A stretch of DNA of 64,000 nt from Flammeovirga agarivorans (GTDB taxonomy: Bacteria > Bacteroidota > Bacteroidia > Cytophagales > Flammeovirgaceae). Every line of letters begins with the position of its first letter. The first letter of the stretch is position 1. Under the pieces are notes generated by a model, which saw nothing but the letters and a program-made list of their open reading frames with translations, had not been told where the DNA came from and did no database searches. The DNA is taken from assembly GCF_012641475.1 (NCBI RefSeq), contig NZ_JABAIL010000016.1, positions 1 to 64,000 of the forward strand. The letters run 5' to 3'. The translations under genes were made by a program, and so were the position numbers. Shown here one piece after another: positions 17,514-26,992 of this stretch.

Positions 17514-18406
17514 TAAGCTTGATTATTATTTTGTATTGAATCATTTCCTGCGTACAGATCATTTGCTGATGTGCCTAGTGAACCTCTAGAAATTGAAATA
17601 GCAGCTATTGAAGTTTTAGCTAAAGAGTCTGGTTCTTTTGCCTCATCGACTCGGATTGTGACTGAAATTTTCGCTCTAACGGGGTATAGATTTTCATCTC
17701 TGAGTAAAACGTCTATGTCTAAGTCACTTATGACTCCTTCAACATGTATAGAATCCCCGTAGGAAAAAACAATACGTGGAGGAGGTGAGAATTTTCTAAA
17801 GGTGTAGAAGTCTCTTCCTTGGATTCCTGCAAAGGTTGGTCTTCCTCCTTCTTCCTGTATATCGGGTCTGATCAAAGAGTTGAAGAAATCTATATCGTCT
17901 TGCACACGCTGTACTGAAGATTCAGCAACAGGGGAATTAACGTTGGATCTAGCGTATGCTTTAGGCGAACTGCCTGAAGGTTTAATACTTAAATACCTTT
18001 CTGTTTCATCAACAAATAGAGTAAACGTTATCCTCCTCGATCCGCCATTTGTCCATGCGTATTTTAAATAGTTTCGCAAGGGGGATTCTCTATCTGTATA
18101 GGTCACTTCTTTCTTATCTTTCAAGTCTTCGGGGTTGAATTGAAAGACGTAATAAGAATTCAGATCTTTAGCTAAAGCAATAACTCCTCTAGGAACAAGT
18201 TTTAGCGTGTTGGTCCTAAGAGTGAAAGTATTTCTGCTTCCATCTTCGCCTTCAATGAAGTAAGGAGAGTTATTAGAAAAACCTGCTTGGTTTGATGCAA
18301 TTGGATTGGGTGCAGTTCTGAAAAGCCTTTCCATCCACAGAAGATTATGATCTGCGGAACCGCCACCCGAAATATTACTTAATTTTGAAATGAGACTATC
18401 CGCCAT
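17513..18406 (-). CDS. CIS-tube family baseplate/tube protein (Afp7-like)
   Basis: This encodes 297 residues. The phrase YYVFQFNPEDLKDKKEVTYTDRESP, a bridging beta region and RRITFTLFVDETERYL follow the conserved pattern of the contractile-injection-system tube protein family, where FQFNPE and a later FxLxxD are typical. A C-terminal beta region (VFSYGDSIHVEGVISDLDIDV) fits the same family. It probably caps the tube at the baseplate, next to the LysM protein, as in other contractile systems. Confidence 0.75.
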   Translation of the reverse strand: MADSLISKLSNISGGGSADHNLLWMERLFRTAPNPIASNQAGFSNNSPYFIEGEDGSRNTFTLRTNTLKLVPRGVIALAKDLNSYYVFQFNPEDLKDKKEVTYTDRESPLRNYLKYAWTNGGSRRITFTLFVDETERYLSIKPSGSSPKAYARSNVNSPVAESSVQRVQDDIDFFNSLIRPDIQEEGGRPTFAGIQGRDFYTFRKFSPPPRIVFSYGDSIHVEGVISDLDIDVLLRDENLYPVRAKISVTIRVDEAKEPDSLAKTSIAAISISRGSLGTSANDLYAGNDSIQNNNQA

Positions 18407-21149
18407 ATGCTACCCTAGTTTTCATGTTTTTCTCAAATTCTTTTAGTGCTTTTTTGATTACCATCTCCACTTCTGAAGAAGTAACTCCCGTTCCGCTAAA
18501 AGCTCCAGGTTCTATGTTGATGCTTACCTTATCTATTGCAGTACCTATCATAGTACCTCCTTCATTATTCGAGGCATTAGATTTGATCTCCAAGGCTTTT
18601 TTATTAACATCAACCCCTCTACTACCATCGCCAAAACCAAATAGATTTTTTGTATAATCAATCCCTTCTTGGGTTGTTTGATTTGTAGCTTCTAGTAAGG
18701 TTGCGTTGCCCTTCTTTCCTTCGAATTGTTTGTCCGTTTTCTCAACTACTTTTTGAACTGTAGATGTTCCGCCTTTTAGTTCAGAAAGCTTTTGATTTTT
18801 TGCTTCTTTTCGAATTTTAGAAAGTTCAGCTAAAGTGATTTCAGAGTTTGCTTTCAATGCCTGATTAGCCATAAGAGAGGCATAGGTTTCTGCCTGCTGA
18901 TTTATAAGCATTGTGTCCGTTGCATTTGCGATGCTGGATCCCCAAGATGTCATCTTTTCTAACATCCAATCCCCCGTTCCTAAAATAAACTTTCCAAACT
19001 GAGTTCCTTCAAACCAATTCATCACTGATTTTAAGTTTTCAAACAGCTTGTCTATAAAAGGAAATGCATGATCTTTAAAGAGAAATCCCAAAGGGTTATC
19101 CTCACTCTCTAGGTAGTTCTTAATAGACTGCATTCCATTGCGGAACATCTCAGGAATACTTTTTATGAATGTCGAAATAAAGTGATAGGTTACTTTAAAA
19201 TCGAGTACTAGTTGATCAAACCAAGACGAGAAAAACTTCCAAAGATTTTTTACAGACTCGGCAATCATATTCACCCCTAAAGCAAAGCTCTTATTTGACT
19301 TGTAGAAATTGTATAGCGTTCTTGAGAAGTGAGCGACCACTCCAATCAAAGCAGCCACAGCCCCTACTATCGGGAGTATTGGAGCAATAGCCGTCCATAT
19401 AGCAGCACCAAACGATACAACTAAAGGAATAACCCCAAGAAGAGATTTTCCAAGAGACATGATGCTTCTACCCAAAGTACCTAATGATTTAACAGAGCCA
19501 ACAGCAGCTTGTCTTATTGACATCTTTGAGAGTTTCCACATTTGAATACGCAGTACTCTAAATGCATTTGCTGTTGTAATAGACTGTAATCCTAAAGCAC
19601 TTAATGAACGCTTCATTAAAGGGAACGCTTTTTTAGTCATAAGGTGAGATCCCAAAGACATGACATTGAAAAACTGCTTTGCCTGTAGTCCAGATACAAC
19701 AAACCATTTGGCAAGCTTAAATCCATAAACAGCAAGTAGCCATTTACCAACTAAGGAAATTGCAGTCTTTATTTCAGAACCGTACTCTTGAAAAAACCAC
19801 TTTACTTTTTCAACCCAAATTCCCGTTTTGATGATGAAGTTTCTGAGAAGATTATTAATGCCATCTTTACCTCCGACCAATGCAGAAAACTTGGATTCAG
19901 AGAGAAAGAACACTTTAGTTAATTCTCTAAAAAACGTCCAAGTAAGTTTAAATACACCTCCAATAGCTTGACCAAAACCTGTAATGATTCCTTGATTTTT
20001 TCTAAGGTATTCTAGAACATCCGTCAATGATTTTTTCACCATCTCTCCAAACGAGTCGGGGCTATTCACATCACCAAAAAGGGCTTTCATGAATATGCCT
20101 CCCATCGCCTTATATCTCTCTAATATTTGAGAAAGTGAACTTGGAATTTTCAGTGCAATTCTGTGGATTTCTTTTTGTTCGTGTAGGAACCCTCTAGTTG
20201 CTTCAGCTAGCTTTCTTGGATCTAAGTATTGCTGTTGTAAAAGTTCTCCATGTTTCGTAGCTCCTGCGATAAGCCCTTCAAGAGAAGATAAATCACCGGA
20301 AAGAATGTTGGTATAATTTTGAGCAGCTTCAGAAACACTAACTCCAAACACTTCTGACATATCAGAAATCATTCTTGAGTCCTTGTCTGAATAGTTGATT
20401 CCTTTTCTACTTAGTTCTTGAGCTATACCAATATGGTCTTCTACATTACCCGAAAAATTCCCTGATGCGATGTTTGACTGAATCTTAGCGTAAGCTGCAC
20501 TTGCATTTTCTAAGGACCCAAAAGCCAAATATGCTTTTCGAGTTTGGGACTCCATCTCTGTTAAGTAGTTAACAAAGGCTTGTGTGCCAAGGTAAGCACC
20601 TCCGACATATGCAATGTAGTCGATCAACCCTGAAGTCAGATTTCGAAGTGATCCATAAGCAGCTCTTGTTGTTCCAATCAATCCTTTGTTTTCTCTAGAA
20701 AGGCCATTCACGGCATTTTGAGCAGCTTCAGCTTTTTCGGCATTTAAGCCAAGAAGTCTAGCACCTTCTAGTAAAGGATTTTTACCCTGTAACACCCAAA
20801 TAGCAGCTTGTGTTTTTGCTATTGACTTGAGGTATTTTTTTGTTTTACCTGTTGACTCTAGTCCAAGCTGTTTATTCAACTTATCACTAAGCTTATCTAC
20901 TTGCTTTTCAACATCTTTTATTTGCTTTTTTGCATCTGTCCAAAGCCCAGAAAAAGTAAAGCCTTTTTTGGCTGTGGAAGCCTTGACTTTACTTTTATTC
21001 ATCATCTCTTCTAGATTTTTTGGATCAAGTGCGTTATACATAGACTTGTATGCATTCTTACTTGCTGCAGAAAGTTTCAATAACTTATCTGTTACTGTAT
21101 CTACTACAGAGATGTTTTTAATATCTACCGCAAAATCGAAAATATTCAT
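18396..21149 (-). CDS. tail tape measure protein
   Basis: This encodes 917 residues, largely helical, with a central hydrophobic part (about 555-610: LLGVIPLVVSFGAAIWTAI, then VGAVAALIGVVAHF) and long charged coiled coils at both ends. It sets tail length and leaves the tail during infection. At about 1.5 angstroms per residue the tail would be about 140 nm. It begins two bases after the -1 frame stop of the chaperone gene and overlaps the CIS-tube gene by 11 bases. Confidence 0.9.
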   Translation of the reverse strand: MNIFDFAVDIKNISVVDTVTDKLLKLSAASKNAYKSMYNALDPKNLEEMMNKSKVKASTAKKGFTFSGLWTDAKKQIKDVEKQVDKLSDKLNKQLGLESTGKTKKYLKSIAKTQAAIWVLQGKNPLLEGARLLGLNAEKAEAAQNAVNGLSRENKGLIGTTRAAYGSLRNLTSGLIDYIAYVGGAYLGTQAFVNYLTEMESQTRKAYLAFGSLENASAAYAKIQSNIASGNFSGNVEDHIGIAQELSRKGINYSDKDSRMISDMSEVFGVSVSEAAQNYTNILSGDLSSLEGLIAGATKHGELLQQQYLDPRKLAEATRGFLHEQKEIHRIALKIPSSLSQILERYKAMGGIFMKALFGDVNSPDSFGEMVKKSLTDVLEYLRKNQGIITGFGQAIGGVFKLTWTFFRELTKVFFLSESKFSALVGGKDGINNLLRNFIIKTGIWVEKVKWFFQEYGSEIKTAISLVGKWLLAVYGFKLAKWFVVSGLQAKQFFNVMSLGSHLMTKKAFPLMKRSLSALGLQSITTANAFRVLRIQMWKLSKMSIRQAAVGSVKSLGTLGRSIMSLGKSLLGVIPLVVSFGAAIWTAIAPILPIVGAVAALIGVVAHFSRTLYNFYKSNKSFALGVNMIAESVKNLWKFFSSWFDQLVLDFKVTYHFISTFIKSIPEMFRNGMQSIKNYLESEDNPLGFLFKDHAFPFIDKLFENLKSVMNWFEGTQFGKFILGTGDWMLEKMTSWGSSIANATDTMLINQQAETYASLMANQALKANSEITLAELSKIRKEAKNQKLSELKGGTSTVQKVVEKTDKQFEGKKGNATLLEATNQTTQEGIDYTKNLFGFGDGSRGVDVNKKALEIKSNASNNEGGTMIGTAIDKVSINIEPGAFSGTGVTSSEVEMVIKKALKEFEKNMKTRVAYGG

Positions 21150-21151
21150 GA

Positions 21152-21451
21152 CTACTGTCTGGTATTTGAGTTCTTGCTTTCCTCTTCCATTACCCGCAGT
21201 TCTTGTTGTAGAATAGACCTACGTGTTTTTGTAGGTAGAAGTAGAAAGTCTTTATATGAAGAAAAATTTAACCGCTTGAGAAACAAGTGGAACATGGAGT
21301 CAAAACTATACTCTTCAGTAGGCTTAAATAGGTGTATAACTCCCTTATAAATCTGATGATATACCTCATGTGCTTTTGAAGTACATAAAGGATTATCCGC
21401 AGAAATGCCCTTATTTAATAGATGATTGCTTATGAAGAGAATAAGTTTCCC
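21152..21451 (-). CDS. -1 frameshift extension of the tail assembly chaperone
   Basis: At codons TCG GGA AAC of the chaperone gene the heptamer G GGA AAC (21451-21445) is a canonical -1 slip site. A shift there joins the 0 frame to an open frame of 97 codons, starting CTT ATT CTC and ending in TAG at 21154-21152. It is helical and basic (EVYHQIYKGVIHLF, FHLFLKRLNF). It has no obvious start of its own and fills the otherwise empty 280 bases before the tape measure gene. Lambda gpG/gpGT uses the same design, with a GGGAAAG slip site. Confidence 0.8.
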   Translation of the reverse strand, partial: GKLILFISNHLLNKGISADNPLCTSKAHEVYHQIYKGVIHLFKPTEEYSFDSMFHLFLKRLNFSSYKDFLLLPTKTRRSILQQELRVMEEESKNSNTRQ

Positions 21452-22305
21452 GACTGTGCAGATACAGGAATCTGTTTACTCATTGAGCAGGCACAAGTGT
21501 CCTCATATGCGAAAGATAAAGCGGGGATTTCATCTCTTACGCAGTTACGGATCGCCTGAAGGTCTTTTCTGAAAATTTGATCAAAAACTTTTAACCCTTT
21601 TCTTTTGAAAAGCTCTGATGGAAGTTCACTAATAATTTCTCCTGAATCGCTGACTTGCTTAATACCAATGATACAGTTCATTGCTATTTTTCTCCAAAAT
21701 TCAATGTCATCGTCATAGCTGTTTTCATGTTGAATACAGTCGCGTAACGTTGGGGCCCTAAATTCAAACTGATTAAAAGTGATGCCGTCTAGTTCTGGCT
21801 CAACAAGTTCTCCTCTTTTTTTAGGAGATTTGTAGACATACCCTTCTGTAAGTTTTGTAGTCAACACATCAAACTCGCCATCTGCCTCGTCAATTTTTTC
21901 ATAGTCTTCTTCCGAGTAGTCTATCTTGTGTAAGTCTACATCCATCGCTAGCGTTTTCGTGCAGTACTTACAAATCACTTCTTGATTTTCCAATAAGTCC
22001 TCCCACAAGTGTCTATGAATCTCTAGGAGCAGTGTATTTGCAACAGCCATAGGCATCGCTAATACTACTTGAGGAATTTTCACATCCCCACTTTCCGCGA
22101 ATTTCTTGCGAACTTCTTCAGCACTTGAATGCCTCCCTAATTGGGAACACCCCGCACTGATCACATTAGCGAACCAAGAAAACGGTTTTTCTGAATTTCG
22201 CTTAGTGAAGATTTTTTCTGCAGCACCATTAATTGGTAGAAGAGTGGCCTCCTCTACTCTATCGCCCGAAAACGAATAGGTTACGTCTAGTTTAATTGTT
22301 TTCAT
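21430..22305 (-). CDS. tail assembly chaperone, short form
   Basis: This encodes 291 residues from MKTIKLDVTY. It is between the tube gene and the tape measure gene, the position of the gpG/gpGT-type tail assembly chaperones. There are two Cys pairs, CKYC near residue 115 and CAC near 278, so metal binding is possible. Near its 3' end it carries the GGGAAAC slip site, so a longer product (about 284 plus 97 residues) is expected at low frequency. The protein itself is not similar to any family I recognise, and the role comes from position and the frameshift. Confidence 0.75.
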   Translation of the reverse strand: MKTIKLDVTYSFSGDRVEEATLLPINGAAEKIFTKRNSEKPFSWFANVISAGCSQLGRHSSAEEVRKKFAESGDVKIPQVVLAMPMAVANTLLLEIHRHLWEDLLENQEVICKYCTKTLAMDVDLHKIDYSEEDYEKIDEADGEFDVLTTKLTEGYVYKSPKKRGELVEPELDGITFNQFEFRAPTLRDCIQHENSYDDDIEFWRKIAMNCIIGIKQVSDSGEIISELPSELFKRKGLKVFDQIFRKDLQAIRNCVRDEIPALSFAYEDTCACSMSKQIPVSAQSGNLFSS

Positions 22306-22343
22306 TATACTTAGTATTTGACCTTAACTAAACAAAGCTGAGA

Positions 22344-22362
22344 AAAAAAATGCGGGGCATCA
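22344..22362 (-). terminator. short terminator after the tail tube gene
   Basis: The hairpin ATGC/GCAT with a three-base loop lies directly before seven Ts on the minus strand, four bases after the tube gene stop. It resembles the string following the gpI-like gene. Confidence 0.55.
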
Positions 22363-22365
22363 AGA

Positions 22366-22875
22366 TTAGTTCTCGTCAAAATGATCATCAGCAAAAGCAC
22401 CGTACTGCATTTGAAACTTATCAGTTCCTTGCACATCGAATGTGGGGTACGTTCTAGACTTAAAAGCAAACCCTTCAAGAATGATAACTCTTAAAGGAAT
22501 TCCATGATGTTTTTTTGTAAGTCTTCCTGTAAGTTTCAGTCCTTTTTGGCATGCTTTAACGATACCTGCCAATTCAATATCTTCAGCTGTACCTTCTTCT
22601 GTTCGAGCAAGTGAAAGCTCCCCTAAATCAAGGATCTGATTTACGAATTTTTTCTTCTTGTTAGTACCCGCGTCTACAGTCTCCACATGCTCCATTGTTT
22701 CTTGAAGACCTGAGAGTGTTTCAAACCTGTAGTTTTTACCACCGCCTAAGACATTGTCTAGTCCAAGTGCTGATAGAACTGCCTGAGTAGCCGGAGAAGA
22801 AGAAATTTCGGGAGAAAGAGATAGTTCTAAAAACCATCCATTATTCACCATCAAATCCGCTGGTTTTGTTGACAT
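22366..22875 (-). CDS. tail tube protein
   Basis: This encodes 169 residues and follows the sheath gene, the usual order. The pattern FLELSLSPEIS at the N-terminus, the ETMEHVETVDAGTNKKKKFV region and GIPLRVIILEGFAFKSRTYPTFDVQGT at the end are typical of the beta-sandwich tube proteins, including the phage T4 gp19/conserved phage tail group. It stacks as hexamers inside the sheath. A leader variant (CACACAAATACATT) lies upstream. Confidence 0.8.
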   Translation of the reverse strand: MSTKPADLMVNNGWFLELSLSPEISSSPATQAVLSALGLDNVLGGGKNYRFETLSGLQETMEHVETVDAGTNKKKKFVNQILDLGELSLARTEEGTAEDIELAGIVKACQKGLKLTGRLTKKHHGIPLRVIILEGFAFKSRTYPTFDVQGTDKFQMQYGAFADDHFDEN

Positions 22876-22880
22876 AAGCT

Positions 22881-22896
22881 TAAATGTATTTGTGTG
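22881..22896 (-). promoter_or_regulatory. CACACAAATACATT leader element (variant)
   Basis: A one-insertion variant of the leader, upstream of the tube gene start at 22875. Confidence 0.45.
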
Positions 22897-22959
22897 ATTA
22901 ATGAAGAATACTGCCGACTAAATGCCGATAGCCGACAGCGATTTCTTGCAAGTTTATTT

Positions 22960-24789
22960 TTATGATACGTTTAGGACACCATCATTTCTATTCAATGAGA
23001 TGTTAGCATACTCCAATACCTCCGTTGGAATCCAATTTATATCGATGTTCTTTTCTTTTCTACTTTGTCCCACAGGATTATTTTGTTCATCCGAAACAAA
23101 GATGTATGCTTCTTCAAATGGAATAGAGTTTTCTAAAGCCCCAAGCTCATATTGTCTCTTGAAAAATTGACGTAAAGAAGTCTTTGCTTGCCCTACCAAA
23201 TCTCCCGAATTAGAGGTTTGAGATAGCCATTGATAGTTTTCATCAATGTAATTGAGATAAAACATCGTTTGTCGTCTAATGGAAATTGACTGATGCAATT
23301 CAGCTTTCGACTGACTTCTAGACGAGACAACAAAGAATCCGTTTTTGTTAGTGTGACCAATAAAGTTTACACCGTATGCTTCCAAATACTTTGTATGTTC
23401 TTTTCTATCAAATGATTTTGTATCTACAGTAATCGCATTGATCCTTGCACCAACTCCTCCAGGTACAATATGTGCGTGTCCTCCTTGATTTTTAGATAGA
23501 TGGATATAGGCTGAACCAATAATTGAAGATGCTGAAGGAATAATCTTCTTATATTTTCCATCTTGGATCGTCATCCACCCCACATACACCGCAGTATTTG
23601 AAAGGGATTCTCCACTATTCAAAGCATCGTTATAGGCTATAAAATCGCTTTCTCTTGCATTTTTTGGAGTATTGCAAACAAAGGTTACTCTGCCGTTTTC
23701 TAGGGCGTAGGCATTGCCATATTGAGCCATTTCAAGAGTCTGTACATCCGATAGGACTATTTGTACATCTTGACCATCAAAGAGCTTGAATCCTTTTTTC
23801 TCGTCATTTTCTACTACTCCTTCATAATCTGCTTCTGTTGGAGTAACATACAATCCCCCCGTCAGCATTAGAGTAACCTTACTCGTTAATGTGTGTTCTG
23901 GAGAATTAGCTTCTAGTAGTACATACTTTGAGGATTCAGAACGCTCAGAAAGTTCAATCATGTCTGATGCATAAAGGGTATCTACCACTACACCATCCTC
24001 GTACACAACCATCGCCCACTCTGAGGGAGAAGGGTGATCCAAGATAGACTGACTTGGAGGAAATACATCAACCATTAGTAGATTGCCATGCTCTCCTGGT
24101 GACTCCGTTCCATTAAATGCTGAAGTAACGGTAAATACCTTCAAAGGATCTACAGTTGTATTTGCTACTGAAACTACTAAAGCAATTGCAGTATTTGCTT
24201 GCGTGTGACTTACTGTAAGTGTATTTTTTGAATACGCATACGTGTAGTCTTCAAATACAGCTACAGCATTAACTTTCTGAGAGGTTAGCCATTCTGAAAG
24301 TCTTTTCACAAAATTGCTAATTGACTCTCCTTTCTGAGCTACAACTTCATGGTCTGAAGAACCGTCATTGATGATAACTTTATCTCCTTCTTCTAGTGCA
24401 GAAAAAGAGTATTTTTTTGAGGCTAATTTATCCGCTTCAACCGCCTGCAGTTCGTCTTCTACAACTGCTTGATCATTAATTGGAGCAACCGTATATGATG
24501 CCGTTGCTGCAGTAGATCCCTCTCCCGCTAAACGAATACCATACATGGTAACGCCATACTGACCTGCGTGTTTGTACATTGCTTCTACTTGCACATCCGC
24601 TTTGGTTGGGGATCCGACCCCAAAAACTTCTCTGTCTTCAGAAAGGGAAGTAATTTCGATAGGGACATTTACCGGCCCTTTACTTCTCTGCATTATCATT
24701 CCAACATTATGCTTAGAGACTCCCGCTTTTGGGGACGTTGCATTTGAAATGCCTTCTTGGAGATTTAACCCCAGTAATTTTTTTGACAT
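22960..24789 (-). CDS. tail sheath protein
   Basis: This encodes 609 residues. The N-terminus (GVSKHNVGMIMQRSKGPVN) and the C-terminal domain (YLEAYGVNFIG, VVSSRSQSK, IRRQTMFYLNYIDENY, and a final EEAYIFVSDEQNN) match contractile-tail sheath proteins. The middle (about 85-350) is a beta-rich insert. It contracts to drive the tube through the envelope. It follows the tail terminator-like gene and precedes the tube gene. Confidence 0.9.
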   Translation of the reverse strand: MSKKLLGLNLQEGISNATSPKAGVSKHNVGMIMQRSKGPVNVPIEITSLSEDREVFGVGSPTKADVQVEAMYKHAGQYGVTMYGIRLAGEGSTAATASYTVAPINDQAVVEDELQAVEADKLASKKYSFSALEEGDKVIINDGSSDHEVVAQKGESISNFVKRLSEWLTSQKVNAVAVFEDYTYAYSKNTLTVSHTQANTAIALVVSVANTTVDPLKVFTVTSAFNGTESPGEHGNLLMVDVFPPSQSILDHPSPSEWAMVVYEDGVVVDTLYASDMIELSERSESSKYVLLEANSPEHTLTSKVTLMLTGGLYVTPTEADYEGVVENDEKKGFKLFDGQDVQIVLSDVQTLEMAQYGNAYALENGRVTFVCNTPKNARESDFIAYNDALNSGESLSNTAVYVGWMTIQDGKYKKIIPSASSIIGSAYIHLSKNQGGHAHIVPGGVGARINAITVDTKSFDRKEHTKYLEAYGVNFIGHTNKNGFFVVSSRSQSKAELHQSISIRRQTMFYLNYIDENYQWLSQTSNSGDLVGQAKTSLRQFFKRQYELGALENSIPFEEAYIFVSDEQNNPVGQSRKEKNIDINWIPTEVLEYANISLNRNDGVLNVS

Positions 24790-24796
24790 ATCTATT

Positions 24797-25378
24797 TTAA
24801 ATTGAAGGTGATTTAATATTTAAGTTGATGTTTACTATAGATGGAACAAACTCTTCAGGTTGGCTAGGAGCAACCCACAGGAATACCGTGAAGTCTGCCA
24901 CATGTTCAAACACCCCATCCGTAGTGTCTAAGTCCCTATAGTTTACTGTATATCGGCATCGGCACAATCCATAGTACTTAGTTGAGTATTCAAACCATCC
25001 CTCGCTACCAAATTTTTGAAGAAAAACCGTCTTAACTTGTTGATTATCTTCGTAACTAGATGTTATCGATTTGACATCAAACTTATACTCTATGTAGTAA
25101 GGGGACTCTAACAGTAGATTATTTGGAAGAATTACCTTTGGTGCAATCGAGGGCATGTTATGATACATTGTAGAAGGAGCTTGACCTCTAGGAATAATAA
25201 GCAAGCTATTAGCACTATAATCTTCAGCCGTCAGATTTTTGCTATCTCCTTTTCTTGAAAACTTTACCTTCAAGCTGAGTTGCTTTCCGTCTCTAGTAGC
25301 ATCAAAAGGTTCATCGTGATTTTGACCACAAAACTGACTTGAAAAGAGTGCATCCCCTTCTATGAATTCATGTATCAT
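24797..25378 (-). CDS. unassigned neck or tail-terminator protein
   Basis: This encodes 193 residues with mainly beta content and Cys at CRCRYTVNYR, and no recognised family. Its place between the small basic array and the sheath gene, together with overlap by four bases with the array gene upstream, is consistent with a tail terminator or a tail completion protein. Confidence 0.55.
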   Translation of the reverse strand: MIHEFIEGDALFSSQFCGQNHDEPFDATRDGKQLSLKVKFSRKGDSKNLTAEDYSANSLLIIPRGQAPSTMYHNMPSIAPKVILPNNLLLESPYYIEYKFDVKSITSSYEDNQQVKTVFLQKFGSEGWFEYSTKYYGLCRCRYTVNYRDLDTTDGVFEHVADFTVFLWVAPSQPEEFVPSIVNINLNIKSPSI

Positions 25379-25737
25379 TTAATGTATTTTTTTAGTCGAT
25401 TGGCAGTAGTTAGTAATGCACCTCCTGTTTTTGTTTTGGAGAGTGATCTAACTCCTTTCCATATTTTTGATTTTAGCTTTTTACCCTTTGGATCATTGTT
25501 TAACCACTTTTTAGCAGTTTTTCCAAGTGTATTAGAGGCACTACCTTGATCGTCTTTATAACCCATCGCAGCGCCAACAAAACTTCCCGCTTTTCTGCCA
25601 AGAGCCCCTTTCGCAAAACCTGTAACTGTCTTCTTATTTATAAAATGAGACTTGACTGTTTTCTTATTTCCACACTTCCTTTTGTGGGACCTTACGATTC
25701 TACCTTTTCTGTAGTGTGATTTTACTATAGTATTCAT
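25375..25737 (-). CDS. VKSH-array protein 12 (last gene of the array)
   Basis: This encodes 120 residues. The N-terminus NTIVKSHYRKGRIVRSHKRK is the array signature (VKSHYRK, a short spacer, VRSHKR), and a third copy (VKSHFI) follows near residue 27. The rest is Gly/Lys-rich (FAKGALGRKAGSFVGAAMG, then Lys-rich repeats). It is very basic overall. It overlaps the next gene (24797) by four bases and the previous one by one base. The function is unknown, and a DNA-binding or membrane-active virion protein is possible. Confidence 0.7.
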   Translation of the reverse strand: MNTIVKSHYRKGRIVRSHKRKCGNKKTVKSHFINKKTVTGFAKGALGRKAGSFVGAAMGYKDDQGSASNTLGKTAKKWLNNDPKGKKLKSKIWKGVRSLSKTKTGGALLTTANRLKKYIK

Positions 25738-26519
25738 CAGCGTTTCTTTTTATTTTTCATAAGCATAGCCCACTTTTCTTTTTGGCTAGCTCTGGATGAA
25801 TCATTTACATATTCGGCGCCCTTGGTTTGATTACCTGTACCAAAAACCTTTTCATGGGATTCTGGTAAGGTTGCTTTTTGAACACCTTTATTTATACTGC
25901 CAAGACTTGCAGGGGAACCCTTTGGTGGATCATATAAACTTTCGATCATTTTTTGAAAGTTGAAGTCTTTACCATTTGCTCTTGCATCCGTAAGCATATC
26001 CTGCAGGGGCTTTGTAGTAAATCCTTCTCCTGTATAGGCTACACCGGAATGTTTATTAAGTTGTGCTAATTCAGACATACGTCCTCTTGCACCAATGGAC
26101 TTCGTTATGCTTGAATCACTACCTGGAAGTTTAATCTTTGTTTTTAGCGCGACAGGCATTGCTAGAATAATGTCAGTTTCTTTATCACGCAGTCTACCAA
26201 GGTCGTCCGTATAGGAGTTTGTAAAATTATTTGACCCCGCTATTTTTCTGAAGCTCCCTCCTGACGTAGTAAATTTATTATTGAACTTATTTATAGTACT
26301 GCCAATCGCATTATCAAGAGAGTGTCTATGTTTATAAGCCAAGCCACTACCAATAAGAATACCGCCAATCTTTGCTCCAAGTCTTAGGTATTTTTTATTC
26401 TTCTTTGTAAACTTTTTGGCATGAGAAAGTTTCTCATTCAAAGACTTAAATTGCTTACGAAAATGAGATCTAACTTTTACAGTTTTTCCTTTTCGATAAT
26501 GTGATCTTACTACTATCAT
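25737..26519 (-). CDS. VKSH-array protein 11
   Basis: This encodes 260 residues, the largest of the array. It starts with VVRSHYRKGKTVKVRSHFRK, followed by a basic helix, then a Gly/Leu-rich segment, LGAKIGGILIGSGLAYKH (about 45-65), that could enter a membrane. The long remaining part is polar with few hydrophobic residues and ends Lys-rich. It overlaps both neighbours by one base (TAATG), indicating coupled translation. Confidence 0.7.
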   Translation of the reverse strand: MIVVRSHYRKGKTVKVRSHFRKQFKSLNEKLSHAKKFTKKNKKYLRLGAKIGGILIGSGLAYKHRHSLDNAIGSTINKFNNKFTTSGGSFRKIAGSNNFTNSYTDDLGRLRDKETDIILAMPVALKTKIKLPGSDSSITKSIGARGRMSELAQLNKHSGVAYTGEGFTTKPLQDMLTDARANGKDFNFQKMIESLYDPPKGSPASLGSINKGVQKATLPESHEKVFGTGNQTKGAEYVNDSSRASQKEKWAMLMKNKKKR

Positions 26520-26992
26520 TAAGAGTTAAACTTTCTTCTAATTCTTCTTCCTCTAGCTTTCACTCTAGCATTAATTGTGATCGCAGGTTCATTATATTTA
26601 GCCTTCCATCTTTTAGACATTCCACTACTAAAATTTTTAGCATTAACTACAATTTGAGCTAGATGTTCTTTTGCTTTTACAGGCTCCGTAAACGCTAACT
26701 GATTATATTCTTTCAGTACTTTATCAGGGCTTTGTGTTGAGGAAACTCCTTTACTAAAAGCTCTTAGTGAAGACCTGCTAAGACCTTTTCTTGCACCATG
26801 AACAAATCCAGAATTAAATCCCCTGTCTGCTCCATATTTATAAGCCCCCGCTGTTGCTGCAGATAAGGCAAGTACTCCTGCTCCTGCTATACCAATAGCT
26901 TTTAGATGTCTTTTAAAAAAGCTTTTTTTAACGGCTCTTTTGTGTGATCTAATGATCTTACCTTTTCTGTAGTGGCTCTTAACTATGATCAT
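26519..26992 (-). CDS. VKSH-array protein 10
   Basis: This encodes 157 residues. The tag IIVKSHYRKGKIIRSHKR is at residues 2-20, then FKRHLKAIGIAGAGVLALSAATAGAYKYG (about 29-56), a clear Gly/Ala hydrophobic helix, and a basic C-terminus ending in RGRRIRRKF. It overlaps the previous gene by four bases. Confidence 0.7.
   Translation of the reverse strand: MIIVKSHYRKGKIIRSHKRAVKKSFFKRHLKAIGIAGAGVLALSAATAGAYKYGADRGFNSGFVHGARKGLSRSSLRAFSKGVSSTQSPDKVLKEYNQLAFTEPVKAKEHLAQIVVNAKNFSSGMSKRWKAKYNEPAITINARVKARGRRIRRKFNS

Noticed and set aside
22905-22945. Repeated GCCGA strings between tube and sheath genes
   Set aside because: They are direct repeats that do not form a clean stem and have no T-run, so no terminator or operator call is made.
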